Shown: positions 11,621 to 23,087 of the stretch, in pieces
Position numbering within the stretch: the stretch's first letter is position 1
Layout of the letters: each line of letters begins with the position of its first letter
Assembly (NCBI RefSeq): GCF_964275005.1
Contig: NC_092706.1
Span: 6,817,564 to 6,881,563, forward strand
Length of the DNA stretch: 64,000 nt
Reading direction: 5' to 3'
Source: Diadema setosum
Lineage: Eukaryota; Echinodermata; Echinoidea; Diadematoida; Diadematidae
Notes under the pieces: generated by a model
Databases searched by the model: none
Told to the model about the DNA's origin: nothing
The model's input: the letters and a program-made list of their open reading frames with translations, nothing else
Program-made: the position numbers and the translations under genes

Positions 11621-12318
11621 TATATGTGACCCTGCACCTCAAAACAAACAAAAAGTCGCCAGACATGAATTTTTAGTTAAGACCATATTCTGAAAGAGCA
11701 GACTTTAAGCTTTAAAATGATGTATAATTCAAATCAAATGGACTCTCCTAACCTATCTAAATATTGGAAAGAAAGCACAAACTCAGGAAAAGTGTGAACT
11801 GAGAAAAGAGGCTCTGAAGTACAGTGTCTATTCAAGCGCTTAATCTTGACCAAACCGTGCTGGCTGTGCGATGAATGGGACAAAAAACAGGAAGTAAATC
11901 ACCAGAGTAACAACAATGAAGGGATTATTAGATTAAACTGAAATTAAGCATGCCTCATTAACACAATCTGTCCATAATTAGTGCCAACTTTCAAAGCAGT
12001 AGCACTATCTTTTCAAAAGTTATTAGAGTTGAAAGTGAAGAGTGTGGCAAGGTTTTTCAGAAATAAAAAAGGGATTCTAAAGACACACCTAATCACACTA
12101 TTCTACCAAAAATGTTCGAGATAAACTGCTAAAAAAACACACTTTCCTGCCCGTTTTATGATACCAAATTTTAGCATAATGTAAAAGAAGACCCGCTCTT
12201 TCAGAAAATATGAAAAAGTCAAGTTCGGCTAGGTTGACCCATTTCACGTATTTTCAGTCCTCACACAAAATCAGTGTGTGCGACTTTATGTTCGTTTTGA
12301 GGTGCACGGTCACATATA
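11621..12318. mobile_element. MITE with ~34-bp terminal inverted repeats (GTGACC[C/G]TGCACCTC)
   Basis: The left end TATATGTGACCCTGCACCTC and the reverse complement of the right end, TATATGTGACCGTGCACCTC, match except for one base. The match continues inward through 'aaaac..acaaaaagtcgc'. The 698-bp interior is non-coding. The TA-rich edges suggest a TA target, as for Tc1/mariner-type elements; the superfamily is not certain. Confidence 0.85.
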
Positions 12319-12458
12319 ATGTTTTATGATTAACTTATGGTATAAATGCTTAAAAAAGTAGCAAGTTAATCAAACTGGTGAGGTCATCCGAGCGAGGCAT
12401 CATTTAAGTATATGCAAAAAAAAAAAAAAAAAAAAATTAAGCGATTACGGCGAAATAA

Positions 12459-13205
12459 TTACACATAGGATTTTAGAAAATTGGCTTTGAGATTTTTCTT
12501 AAAGGAGCTTAAAGAACTTGGGTGCAACCGAACCGAATCTAACTCATTCCAGAAAGAAGGGCCGGTAAATGTAATTGTCTTAAGGGCTAAAACTGTACGA
12601 ACAGGAGAAAAATGATAGGATTCACTGTGTCTTGTAGGGTAAGTATGAATATCACTGTTTTTCACAAACATTGAGGAAAATATACTAGGAAGGCCACCAG
12701 TATTCAACTTATACATGGAAATTCCAACATGATATAAATACAAATCAGAAATTTTTAACAATTTACTTGAAACAAACAATTCATCAGTATGATCAAAAAA
12801 TTGTGCTCGATTTATAATCCGCAAGGCCTTTTTCTGAACCAAAAATAACGAATCAATTTTAGTCTTTGAGCAATTCCCCCAGGCTAATATTCCGTAATTC
12901 AAGTAAGGTAATCATAAAGTTGTATAAAGAGAATGCAATATTGGCTTTGGGAAGAGATATTTCAGTTTGTGAATAATTCCAACATTCTTGCACAACAATT
13001 TACATAAATAATCAACATGTACCTTCCATGAAAGGTTACTGTCAATATAAATGCCTAAAAATTGTGTTGAATCTATTTGATTTAATTGTAAACCGTTCAT
13101 TAAAACTAAACCTGGAAGAGATTTTATTGTGTTACTGAAAACCATATAATTGGTCTTATTTATGTTAAGCGACAATTTATTTGCCTGAATCCACTCAAAC
13201 ACCAA
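12459..13205 (-). mobile_element. LINE reverse-transcriptase C-terminal fragment
   Basis: Two adjacent stretches in the same frame (13205-12912 and 12902-12459) are separated by one stop codon. They encode the thumb and C-terminal part of a non-LTR reverse transcriptase: 'NKLSLNINKTNYMVFSN', 'FLGIYIDSNLSWKVHV', 'LNYGILAWGN' and a terminal 'GPSFWNELDSVRLHPSSLSS'. These are hallmarks of the CR1/L2/Jockey group. The N-terminal half is absent (5'-truncated). Related remnants lie at 24026-24240 (+) and 32690-33655 (-). Confidence 0.88.
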
Positions 13206-13833
13206 CTTAAGTTAACTTGATTCAAATCTCAAGACTCTATATTCTATGTTCGCAAGGATATTTCAAAATTTGGTCGAAATTGCAATTATCCATTTGTCAG
13301 AAACTAAAAATGACTTAAAGATGACCTTTTTTATTTGCATGTATTTATTTATTTTTTTGGACACATAAAGTAAACCTTTATTTACTGTTTCAATATAAGA
13401 TTGCATTTGGAAAACACAGCACATTGCTGCGAATGACTACCAAAGAAGGTAATAGGTATTCATGTATACAAAAAGCGCGTGTTCTTCTGTGTAATATTGT
13501 ACTATGTATAGTATCTTAACACATATTTGCATTTCCTGAATGCCAGCGGCATGTATTGGTTAATTTTCTGATTAGCTATTCCTTCGATGTTGCTCCTCTT
13601 TGGTTTATGCTCGCCCTACGAAGACATGAATATGAAACAAAAAAGAATAGATAGATATCATGTACAACTGGCATCATGACCTGGGTTGATGGGAACACTA
13701 TAGCTTCTCGATCATTGTTGATGATACCTGTGATTATGCATATTCTACTCTAATCGAAACCTGCGAGTTCTTGTGATACAATCAATGCCGAATTAAAAAT
13801 TGTGTTAAAGTGGATAGTTGCACATGAATTACT
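13206..13833. other. Unannotated stretch
   Basis: AT-rich, no gene or recognisable repeat. Confidence 0.4.
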
Positions 13834-13892
13834 TGTCATTATTTAAGGCATAATTTACCATTATTTTGCAGATGAAACAAAAACCCAGCGTT

Positions 13893-15342
13893 CAAGCGCG
13901 CCGGAGCACTTCTGTTTTTTTTTTTTGGTTTTGTTTTTGTTTTTTTTTTCTCAACGGGGGCACATTATGTGACGATGTGAGATCCTCGGCGCGGGAGCGA
14001 AGCGAGCCAAGGGGGGGGGGGGGAGGTGGAAAGCCGGGGGATCCCCCCCCCCCCACACTGTAGGGAGCTTTTGTAAAACAGGGTACAAGAGTCGCTTATA
14101 TAGACCATTTAAAAGCACATTTCTAAGGAATTTAACATAGTGAAAAATAATCAGTGCGAAGGGCTATGATTATTACATATATGGGAGTACATAATAATAT
14201 GATGGTGTGAGATCCTTGGCGAGGGAGCGAAGCGACCGAGCAGGGGGAGGGTGTGGGAGTGGGGATATCCCCTCGCAAGGTAAGGACTTTTTGTAAAAAC
14301 AGAGTATAAAAGTCGCGTTTATAGAGAATTTAAAGCAAATTTCTAGGGAATTAACATATTGAAAAAATCAGTTGGAAGGACTATGATCATAACATACGGG
14401 AGTACATTAATAATGTGATGGTGCGAGATCCTCGGCGAGGGAGGGTGTGGGAGGGGGACACCCCCTCCACGGTAGGGACTTTTTGTAAAAACAGAGTATA
14501 AAAGTCGCGTTTATAGAACATTTAAAAGCAAATTTCTAGGGAACTAACATACTGAAAAAAAAAATCAGTTGGAAGGACTATATGATCTTAACATACGGGG
14601 GTATATCATGGTGTGAGATCCTCGTCTAGGGAGCGAAGCGACCGAGCAGGGGAGGGTGTGGGAGGGGGATACCCCCTCCCACGGTAGGGACTTTTTGTAA
14701 AAACAGAGTATAAAAGTCGCTTTTATAGACCATTTTAGATTACATTTCTGAGGAATTCAACACAGTAAAAGAAATCACTGCGAAGGACTGTGATAATAAC
14801 TTCTGAAGACTTTTTATTTTACTATAAGTACGGGCAGAACGAGCGAGCCACTTTCACTTTGCAATTTATCTGAAATGTACTCATTAATTAAACATGATCG
14901 CATCGTTCGAACGATAAAAAATATTCTTATACTGCTAGAAAGCAAAGAAGAAAATGAAATATGTAAGGTTTACTAAATGTATGTTTCAGCGGGCACACTC
15001 GAGGACACGAGGCTACCATCTAAATACTAAATTTACTCATAAGTTACTATTAATGTGTAGATACAATAATGTATGTTGTTAGTGTATTATGATTTTCGCC
15101 CCGTTAGGGGCGAAAAATTTTGCATTTCAGTTTAGTTATGAAACCGTACAACATTTAGACAAGAAATATGCCTTTATTGTTCATTTTGGTCTTTAAATCA
15201 CTGATAAATTATTTGTAACAGGGGGCAATTTGGGGGGGGGGGGGAAACTCGTTTTGCCCCCAACATGTTGTTTGGGGGGGGGGGGGGGGCAAGTGCCACC
15301 CCTGCCCCCCCCCCCCCCCCCCCCCCGCTTCCGGCGCCCTTG
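13893..15342 (+). mobile_element. Whole hAT-like non-autonomous element with internal minisatellite and 8-bp target duplication
   Basis: The ends are imperfect inverted repeats: CAAGCGCGCCGGAGC on the left and the complement of gcttccggcgcccttg on the right. The flanks CCAGCGTT (13885-13892) and CCGGCGTT (15343-15350) match at seven of eight bases, as expected for an 8-bp hAT target duplication. The uninterrupted site is at about 32384-32391. Inside are about four tandem units of 190-235 bases (starts at about 13969, 14202, 14420, 14608), each opening 'gtgagatcctcgg'. A tail with long G and C runs follows, shared with 2760-3266. No transposase is encoded. Confidence 0.85.
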
Positions 15343-15779
15343 CCGGCGTTAGTGCTTTAAAATACTTCTGAAATGTGAGTTACGGATAGAAACAACCACT
15401 GTATAAATTTGAATAGGGTAAAATCGATGTCATGTCTTGTTAAAAATATAAAATGTGAACAATAGTTATGATAGAAATGTTTCCAGACTTAACAGATACA
15501 GTTTATTGAGAAAAATACAGATATCTCCTTATATTTTAGGCGTTATTGCGAAAATTTATATGATAGCATGTTTTGTGGTACAACAGACCGACATATATGC
15601 ATTAAATGTCATATCTTGAAAAATGTTTAAAGGGACTGGGGAGGAGTGTTGGAACCCAAAATGCAAAAGTACTATTTCATGAAGTGAAACAGGCAAAAAC
15701 AAGGGTCAATGCCTATGAAAGGACTAAGCAATGAAAAAGAATCGATGAAAAATACGGCATTATGAAGATATCTATGATT

Positions 15780-16121
15780 TTGTGAAGAGCGTTACATGTA
15801 ACGCTTGTCAAAATCACAGGGGGTCGGCTTAGAGGCTCTCCGTTCAAGTGTTGTTTTTGCCTCCCTCTTTTGTCCGATTTTGGCACAGCGTTGATTTGTT
15901 GCCTTCTCCTCGGCAAAAAGCAAGCCCAAGATAGAGTGTACAGCTGTACATCGACGCGCCGCGATCGCGAGGCGAAACCCGGGTGCCTGTTCACTGGCTA
16001 GCGAGCGTTATCGGTGCATTTCCCGGCATCCGCCCGGCAGCTAGCTAGCACGGGTCAGCTCGAACTCTGCTGGCTGCGTATATAGGCCTACTTACCGTAC
16101 CACCACTCCATCCACACAACA
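15780..16121 (+). promoter_or_regulatory. CpG-rich promoter-like segment inside the 8.1-kb element
   Basis: It is rich in CpG (gcgccgcgatcgcgag and similar) in an otherwise AT-rich window, and directly precedes the ATG at 16122. A 'gtatataggcc' about 45 bases before the ATG could be a TATA-like site. No transcript evidence. Confidence 0.35.
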
Positions 16122-16290
16122 ATGGAGCCGCAGGAGGAGAGCGAGAGATCTGTCTCCAAGAAGAGGAAGACCATGAAAACCAGTGACAGAGTATGGAGAT
16201 GGCGACAGAAAAATAAAATGAAGTCAATCCCAATTCCCCTCAAGACACTAGGGGCTGAACGACAGAGATGTCATTTCACTTCTGCTGGAT
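16122..16290 (+). CDS. Candidate first coding exon of unknown protein in the 8.1-kb element
   Basis: An open frame from ATG at 16122 encodes an acidic start followed by a strongly basic stretch (SKKRKTMKTSDRVWRWRQKN), then reaches a possible donor, GGATCG/GTAATG, at about 16290. The basic (K/R)-rich 'S/T-x-x-R-V-x-x-W-R' motif resembles short DNA-binding or nuclear segments seen at the N-terminus of some transposon-derived proteins. That is only a resemblance, and no downstream exon was identified with confidence. It could be captured host sequence, a transposase 5' exon, or chance. Confidence 0.3.
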
Positions 16291-16488
16291 CGGTAATGAA
16301 TTTGTGAAACTCGGAAGACTTCATTCAGTTCAGTGTGAGTAACAGTCAACTTCAGTTAGGACCTACAATGTAATAGTGTATATTGCTGATAGAGATGTCA
16401 CTTAGAGGATCTACACACACTATACTATTGTTATGAGTAGGCCTAGAATCTAGATTAGTAGTTTTGTTAGGTGTCCTATGCCCCACCC

Positions 16489-16759
16489 GGAAAGAGTTCC
16501 TTATGTCCCCCCCCCTACCAACTTGCACAAAACAAACAAACTAGGCCTAGCATTCCTTTTTACCGATAATAAACCAAATAAAGGTTATGCCATTTATGGG
16601 AAGACTTCCCATATTATTAAACCTTTATTTAGTCCACCATTAGCAAAAAAAAACAAACAAACAAACAAAAAAAAAAAACAACAACAACAACAGCAACCTA
16701 TCGAACCATTATTTGTGCAAACTAGTGGGGGGGGGGGGGGGACATAAGGAACTCTTTCC
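16489..16759. mobile_element. Small MITE nested in the 8.1-kb element
   Basis: The inverted ends GGAAAGAGTTCCTTATGTCC (16489) and the complement ending at 16759 are identical over 20 bases and are followed inward by C/G runs. A second inverted repeat (aataaaggttatgcc / cccatattattaaacctttatt) lies inside. Length about 270 bp, non-coding. Confidence 0.8.
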
Positions 16760-17689
16760 CCACACCCTAACTTGTTTCTATTATGGTAAACTAAAAGATA
16801 TATCACAATTTGCCTGAGATTTTACTCACATTTGAAGAAAGGCCACATGCAGATTCACAAAGCCAAAGGTGTACCGGAATTCAGAATGCGATTGAGGTAG
16901 TATGGTAGGTATCCTAGACCAATGTTCTACCATTCCTAGTCCGAGGCCCTTTTTCTCTGCCAATGTATTAGATAACTGGAATTTTTTTTTTTCTGCGTAA
17001 TGACATATCCCAAATTTGGCTCAACAGTTCTCCTTTTTGAAATGTGCTTCTGGCAATTGCACAAAATCGCTGTTCACATTAAGAAATGGCACGCTAAAGT
17101 GTTTTGCATGTAAATACGCGAATTCCTATTTTACCATATTCTGGATTATGTTGCCCTATTCTACCTTCATGTCAAATTATGGGTCTCAAAATTTCGAAAT
17201 AAGAAAGTTACGACACTCATCAGAACTGCCGTTTGTTACAAATCGGCGATAGGCGAGAAATCCAATTTTACGAAACGACACTGAATGAGTGAAAGTGTCA
17301 GCGAAGAGCTGCGTAGAGTGATCATCTGGTCACTCTCGCTTTTTACAAATAGTTTGTGGAGAGTCAACCGTGTATATGTTGTCACGGCAGCTATGATCGC
17401 GGACCAAAAACGTGAATTCACATGTTTGGTAAGGTACCTAATTATTGTCTCCGGTTATGGCATTGCAAAAATGTTGATTGAAGTGTATCTATTGTGCGTA
17501 TACATAAGTGGCTAATGGCGTATATGCATTGCAGCGCAGTTCACTCAGTCCCTAGTGTAGTGGCTAATGGTGTATGCTTTGTAACACAGTAGGTGCTAGT
17601 TGTTGAGAAAGGTCTGTCAGATATTATTGTGGCAAATGTGGGTATCTTTTGTAGGGCAACAGCCAGCATCACATTCAAGGACCATCCTG

Positions 17690-18035
17690 ACTAGGCAGCT
17701 CAGTGAAGCCAGTGACATCCCCTCTCGTCAGTTGAGACCAGCCCTCCCAGCTACCGAGCTTGATGTCAGAAGCCAGTGAAATTCCCTCTCGTCAGTTTCG
17801 ACCAGCTACCCAGCTCGGTGAAGCCAGTGACATCTCCTTTCATCAGTTGAAACCAGCCCTCCTAGACCTAGCTAACCAGCTTGATGAAGCCAGTGACATT
17901 CCCTCTCGTCAGTTTCGACCAGCTATACCCAGCTTGGTGAAGCCAGTGATGTCCCCTCTCATCAGTCGAGACCAGCCCTCCCAGCTACCCAGCTTGATGA
18001 AGCCAGTGACATCCCCTCTTGCCCATTGAAACCAG
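17690..18035 (+). repeat. ~60-bp minisatellite, block 1
   Basis: About five or six diverged copies of a unit containing 'gaagccagtgacatcccctctcgtcag' followed by 'accagccctcccagctacccagctt'. One frame reads EASDIPSRQ...RPA repeatedly, but stops and shifts break it, so coding use is doubtful. The block is preceded by 'ttttgtag/ggcaacagccagcatcaca', like block 2. Confidence 0.85.
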
Positions 18036-19261
18036 CCCTTGCACTGGTACAAAAGGTTTGTACAAACTGTCTTTAATTACCTGGTACATTTTGTTTTAAG
18101 ACACCTAGATCCAACAACTGTTTTGAACCTGCAAATGAAAATTAATGTTGATATTTAGTAAACAAAACATCAATAAATTGTTCGATTTAACTCTGTGTTC
18201 TCAAACGATGCTGTTATTATTCTTGCTGTAATAATTGATAACATTTTTTTTTTTTGAACCCATAGCTGTGGTAGTGGTTAATAAGATTATGGTTGTCTTG
18301 ATCATTACTTTTAGGGTTACAAGTTAGATAGTTTGTACATTGCAGCCACATATAGGCCTCCTATATGATTGTATGTGGAATTACAGACCCCCAAATCCCA
18401 TGTATGTGGCTGGATTTAAAGACATAGGCCCTATATGAGCTTGTATACATAGGGCCTACTTTGTAGATGCACAATGAGAGGCTGAGGTCATCCCGACGTC
18501 ATGTGCAGTGTCAACTCATCAAAAATTTGGCTGGGGTCTGTAGGTCTTATTTTCCTTTTTGCTATTTAACTTCTACAGTAGACAGTCTATTTCTAACATA
18601 TTTCATGGAGTTTTCTCTGTTGCATATATGTGAGCACTACAAGATAAAGCAACCTGGTAGACTCTACACTGAAATAAAAGGGATAGCAAGTTCTGTGACT
18701 AAATTTACAGAGTGGTGAAGAACTAATGCAACTATCCTAATTGTAAGTCAGTGTTAATGCCTTTCATTGTGTCTGATATACAGATGAACTCCTGTCCAGA
18801 TGCCCCTGTGAAATGGAAAAGTTCGTGAATGCCGTTGCCTTCTCCAATTAGTTGTGGAGGAAAATGCTACTCTGAGGAAAGGACTTGGGTCAGATTGAAG
18901 TGGATCAAAACCTGGTGAGAGTGCTGACAGATATTGATTTTATCACAGCCTGGGCAGATGTTAGAAGATAACAGGTTAGATGATGAAGACGTCCCTTTGG
19001 CATGCATATTTAGGAATTTTTATGTAAATATCATAAATAAAGTGGGCTACTAAGTATTTTCATTGGACTTTCAGCATCTAACATAAATACTTTCATCGGT
19101 ACTAAACTTGTCATTGCTTGAATATTAGTCATTAAAGAGAATATTTACTATGTGTAATACTGAATAGTTAATTGAGTCTATATGAGTAGTAAAATAATTT
19201 TTCATTGTAAATGTGTAGTAGTTACTATATCACCAACATTCAGTCATTAGATGAGAGATCA

Positions 19262-19560
19262 ATAGAATGTGCTTGTTGGCCTCTATTGCAGTGGAACAGC
19301 TAGCATCACATCCAAGTGCCATCCCAGATATCCAGGTTGTTGAAGCCAGTGACACCCCCTCTCGCTAAATAAGACTGCCTCTTCTAGGCTACGCAGCTCA
19401 GCAAGACCTGTGACATCCATCTCGCCAGTGGAGACCAGCCCTCTCTACCACCAAACTCAGTGAAACCAGTGACATCCCCTCTCATTAATCAGAACCAGCC
19501 CTCCCAGCTACTTACATGTAGCTCCATGAAGCCAGTGACATCCCCTCTCATGTTCTTCTT
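19262..19560 (+). repeat. ~60-bp minisatellite, block 2
   Basis: A second run of the same unit, again preceded by a possible acceptor ('ctattgcag') and a 'aacagctagcatcaca' leader. The duplicated leader plus minisatellite suggests a larger duplication of 17640-18035 within the element. Confidence 0.75.
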
Positions 19561-20269
19561 TGTGGCTGGCAAATGTTTGAAAACTGAACTTGGATGACGT
19601 CAATATCATAATTATGTTGAGTGCATCCGAGTGATGGCAATGATAATAGCTCTGACACCAGCTCTTCCTATAGGCCTACTGTCAATTTATGCCTTCATTG
19701 TGTATAATAGCAAAAGACATGTTAGTAATGAAAAAGCTGCACCTTTGTACCAGGATTGTTGGGGATTCTGATAAATGCACATTGAACATGAATAACATCA
19801 ATTCAAATCATAGACCTACATTCATGTGATGGCAATACTAACTGATATGACACTACATTCATATTTCTGAACTCTCTATTTCTGTCTTTTCTGTGAGGTA
19901 ACAACAAACATGTTAGTACTCAAATGTGTGAATCAGAATGAAACATTGAATTGATTGCATAGAAAATTTGTTCTTGCCCCATGTGGCAAGTAAGGAATAT
20001 AAATCCTGTAAACTCCTAAACTGCATGTGCTTAAATTGTTACTGGAAACTGAAAGGGCTGCAATAACCAGGCACAAAGTGTTTTGTCCTTTTATTTTTTC
20101 ATTTGGTCTTTTTCCCCCCTGTGTTTCCCAGGTGTTTCAGTGGTGAAAAGCTACAATTACTCCGTTACAATAAAATATTGCATCAGTGTTTTAAAGTGAA
20201 CTTAAGCAGGGCTGTCATGCACAGCAGTGTACATCACTGAAAGGGCCTTTCACAAATTTCATTATTGCT

Positions 20270-20385
20270 CTAATTGTTATTATTATTATTACTACAACTA
20301 CTATTGTTGTTATTGCTAATGTTTTTATTACTATCATCATCTTCATAATGATTATTATCCTCATCATCATATATGTGATCACTGA
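20270..20385. repeat. Imperfect trinucleotide microsatellite (TTA/TCA-rich)
   Basis: Runs of tattattatta, actactattg and catcatcatc. The rest of 19561-22737 shows no gene apart from short, unconserved ORFs. Confidence 0.7.
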
Positions 20386-22737
20386 TATCATGCCATGTGT
20401 TACATTCAAGTGGCACAGCAGGTCCTACACAGTAGCATTGTCCATCAGCATTTTGGAAGACACTTTTCAGCACATAATTTTGTGATAACTCTATCAAATC
20501 ACATTATTATGAGGACAATATTTTTGTGGTAAATGGAGTTTGTGCCCTTGTAATATTCATTGCATCTATATTTTATAGCCAAAAATAGGTATGAATTTTG
20601 ATAAACAAATGTGTTGGAAGTACTTCAAACAAGATGTTCAGTTTTCATTCACATAGATATAAAAATACACATTGTACATTGTAATATACATTTGGTAGGT
20701 CCCTACATGATGTTCTACTGATATAATTGTATACGCTAAAACCCTAAACTGAATGTGTTTTGACAATGCAATATGTAGAAGGTCTCCACACTGAAATAGT
20801 ATAGTGTTCTTTGTACTTGAAGTCATTAAACCATGTGACATTGATTCTTGGACCTTCACTTAATTTTTTTTTTCCCCTGCAAATGTGCAAGTTATTTGAA
20901 AGTGGTTGCATTTGTTAGGTTTTTTTAATTTACATGTTATATCATTGTTATCATAATTGTTCAATATGATAGGAGTATAATGTGTAGATGCCAAAATTGA
21001 CTAATGACAGAATGCTGAGCAGTGTTTTTTTTTTTTTTTTTTTTCAAATTACTACCTTACCTGTGTAAATTGGCAATCTTTGCCATACAACTATTTCTAT
21101 TATGACATTTCATATTTAAAAGATATAGGCCTACATGCAAGGCGTCAGCACAGATTTGTTATCTCTACATTGTATATCACATCACATTACTGTGAGAGCA
21201 GTTTCTACATGTAGCACATTTGCAATTAGAACCTGTGCTCATGATGCAACACCAAATGCAAATATTCATGCAAAGATAAAAGAAAATGTAAGGTCAGTGT
21301 ACCCTGGTACACACAACTTCTAATGTAGGTCCCATGTACACATGCAATTCATATGTACACATGAAATTTGTATATGTATGCATGGTAGTATAATGTACAG
21401 TGTAAGTGTAGGGATTTACTTTGAACCATTTATTATAAGTGTATCCCCCTTCTGTTATAACAGGTACCACCCCTCTACACATAAATACGTCAACCCACAC
21501 ATACAGTAGTATTCACATTTACATTCATCCACGCATCCCACCTATCACAGACACACCACCATTATCACATGACATTTTCCACTCTTTCACTTCTCACCCA
21601 TTGTTCCCTGTAATACTGAAATCATGCCTAAATCACCCACGCCTACACACCATTTACATATTATGAATATTTAGTTTTAACCTTTGTTTCCTTATTTGCA
21701 TGTTTTGTTATGTTGATTTTGTGTATGAATATTTGTTTCAACCCACATTTACATGTAAACCCATGCCAAATTATGTGTAGAATAAACTGGCTACAAGTTA
21801 GTTAGCCAAGGCACTCCTAAGTAACACGTGTGCTGCCCTAGTTTGCTTTAAGTGTGACGAGTGCTAGAGAGCTAAGCGAACCCGAGCCCTTACATAAGAA
21901 ATGTGTTAGATTTTTATTCACTGAAATATCAGAACAAGATATTTATACCTGTGTAGGTCTAATTGTTAAGCATCAATTTACCACTGAGAAAAAAATGTGT
22001 TCTGATGATAAAAACCTAATCAGGGTTCTAGATAAAACTGAGTGAATGTTGTTGGCCTATGTGGAAATAATTGACTTGAACAGATTATTTCTTGTGTCTT
22101 TTCGCCTTGTAGGTGAACGAGGCATATTGCATCATGCGTGGTTGCATTGCATGATGAATGAGAAAATGTGTAAGGTAGCCTCAGAAATTGCTGGATTAGT
22201 TATTAGACTATTACAGGTGTCACATTATTCAGTCTAGAAGACTGAAAATGATCTGATTCCCAACATTTTTGTGTGTATCTGTGAAATAATTCCAATTAAC
22301 CCTATTCGTACAGAAAGAAAGGTAGGCCTAAGCCATACCAATGACCAATTTTCTAACCTATTCAGTGCATGTGTCAGTTGTGAAGAAAATCATCCACAAT
22401 AAATGTTACAACTAAGTCACATTTGAAATTACGAATACATGACAAGTTGTACTGGTAATAAAAATGAACTATTGGTTAGATCCAATGCAAGTTTAGATAT
22501 AACATGGTACCTGGTACTTCTCTAGCCTACTTGTGTTTCAAATCTTTGAAGAACTAAAAAAAAAAAAAAAAAAAAATAAAAAAATGGGTTTGCCATGAAG
22601 ATTGCATTTCTTGGCAATGTGCATGAAAAGTTTAAGATATGTATTGAATTACATGTACATGTAATAACACAACCCGTTTGTGTTTCGTGTAATTGTAATC
22701 AATAATTGAGATTTCGTTGATTTTTTTTTTTTTTTTT

Positions 22738-23087
22738 CTACGTAGCCCGACCAGGGCCCCGTTGCAAGAAAGTTGTAATCAATTGCAAATAATTGCTAAT
22801 TTTGAAACAACCATTCTGATTGGCTCAGGGTCTGCCCTATTAAGAAGACATGCATGCAACAATGATTTTGATTGGCCAGTGACAATCAGTTGCAAGTTGC
22901 GTTTAAACGCAAAGTTTCTAGCAACGGGGCCCAGGTCACCAGACGCCGTGCGAAGCACGGTAGCTACAACTGTAACTGCGTACTGGGCTGTGTCCTTACC
23001 CGGAAAAGTTTCTACGTACAGCTACAGGCACAGCCCAGTCGATCGCTGTATAAATAGCCCGGCGGCGTCTGGTCGGGCTACGTAGTA
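22738..23087. repeat. Hairpin-forming inverted repeat interrupted in its left arm
   Basis: The outer arms ctacgtagcccgaccag (22738-22754) and ctggtcgggctacgtag (about 23069-23085) are perfect complements. The next pairing segment, gacgccg/cggcgtc, resumes at about 22942 only if the MITE at 22752-22934 is skipped. A 'gctgtataaatagcc' TATA-like stretch lies near the right arm. Confidence 0.8.
22752..22934. mobile_element. GGGCCCCGTTGC-ended MITE inserted in the hairpin arm
   Basis: The inverted ends are GGGCCCCGTTGCAAGAAA and the complement of TTTCTAGCAACGGGGCCC, with internal CAAT-rich complementary segments (attctgattggctc / gattggccagtg). A foldback MITE of about 180 bp. Confidence 0.85.

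Noticed and set aside
13969-14790. CRISPR-like regularly spaced repeats
   Set aside because: The units are whole 190-235 base tandem repeats inside a hAT-like element, with no short repeat and unique spacer pattern.
22717-23085. 122-aa plus-strand ORF
   Set aside because: It spans a poly-T run, a MITE and the arms of a hairpin, so it is a chance frame through repeats.
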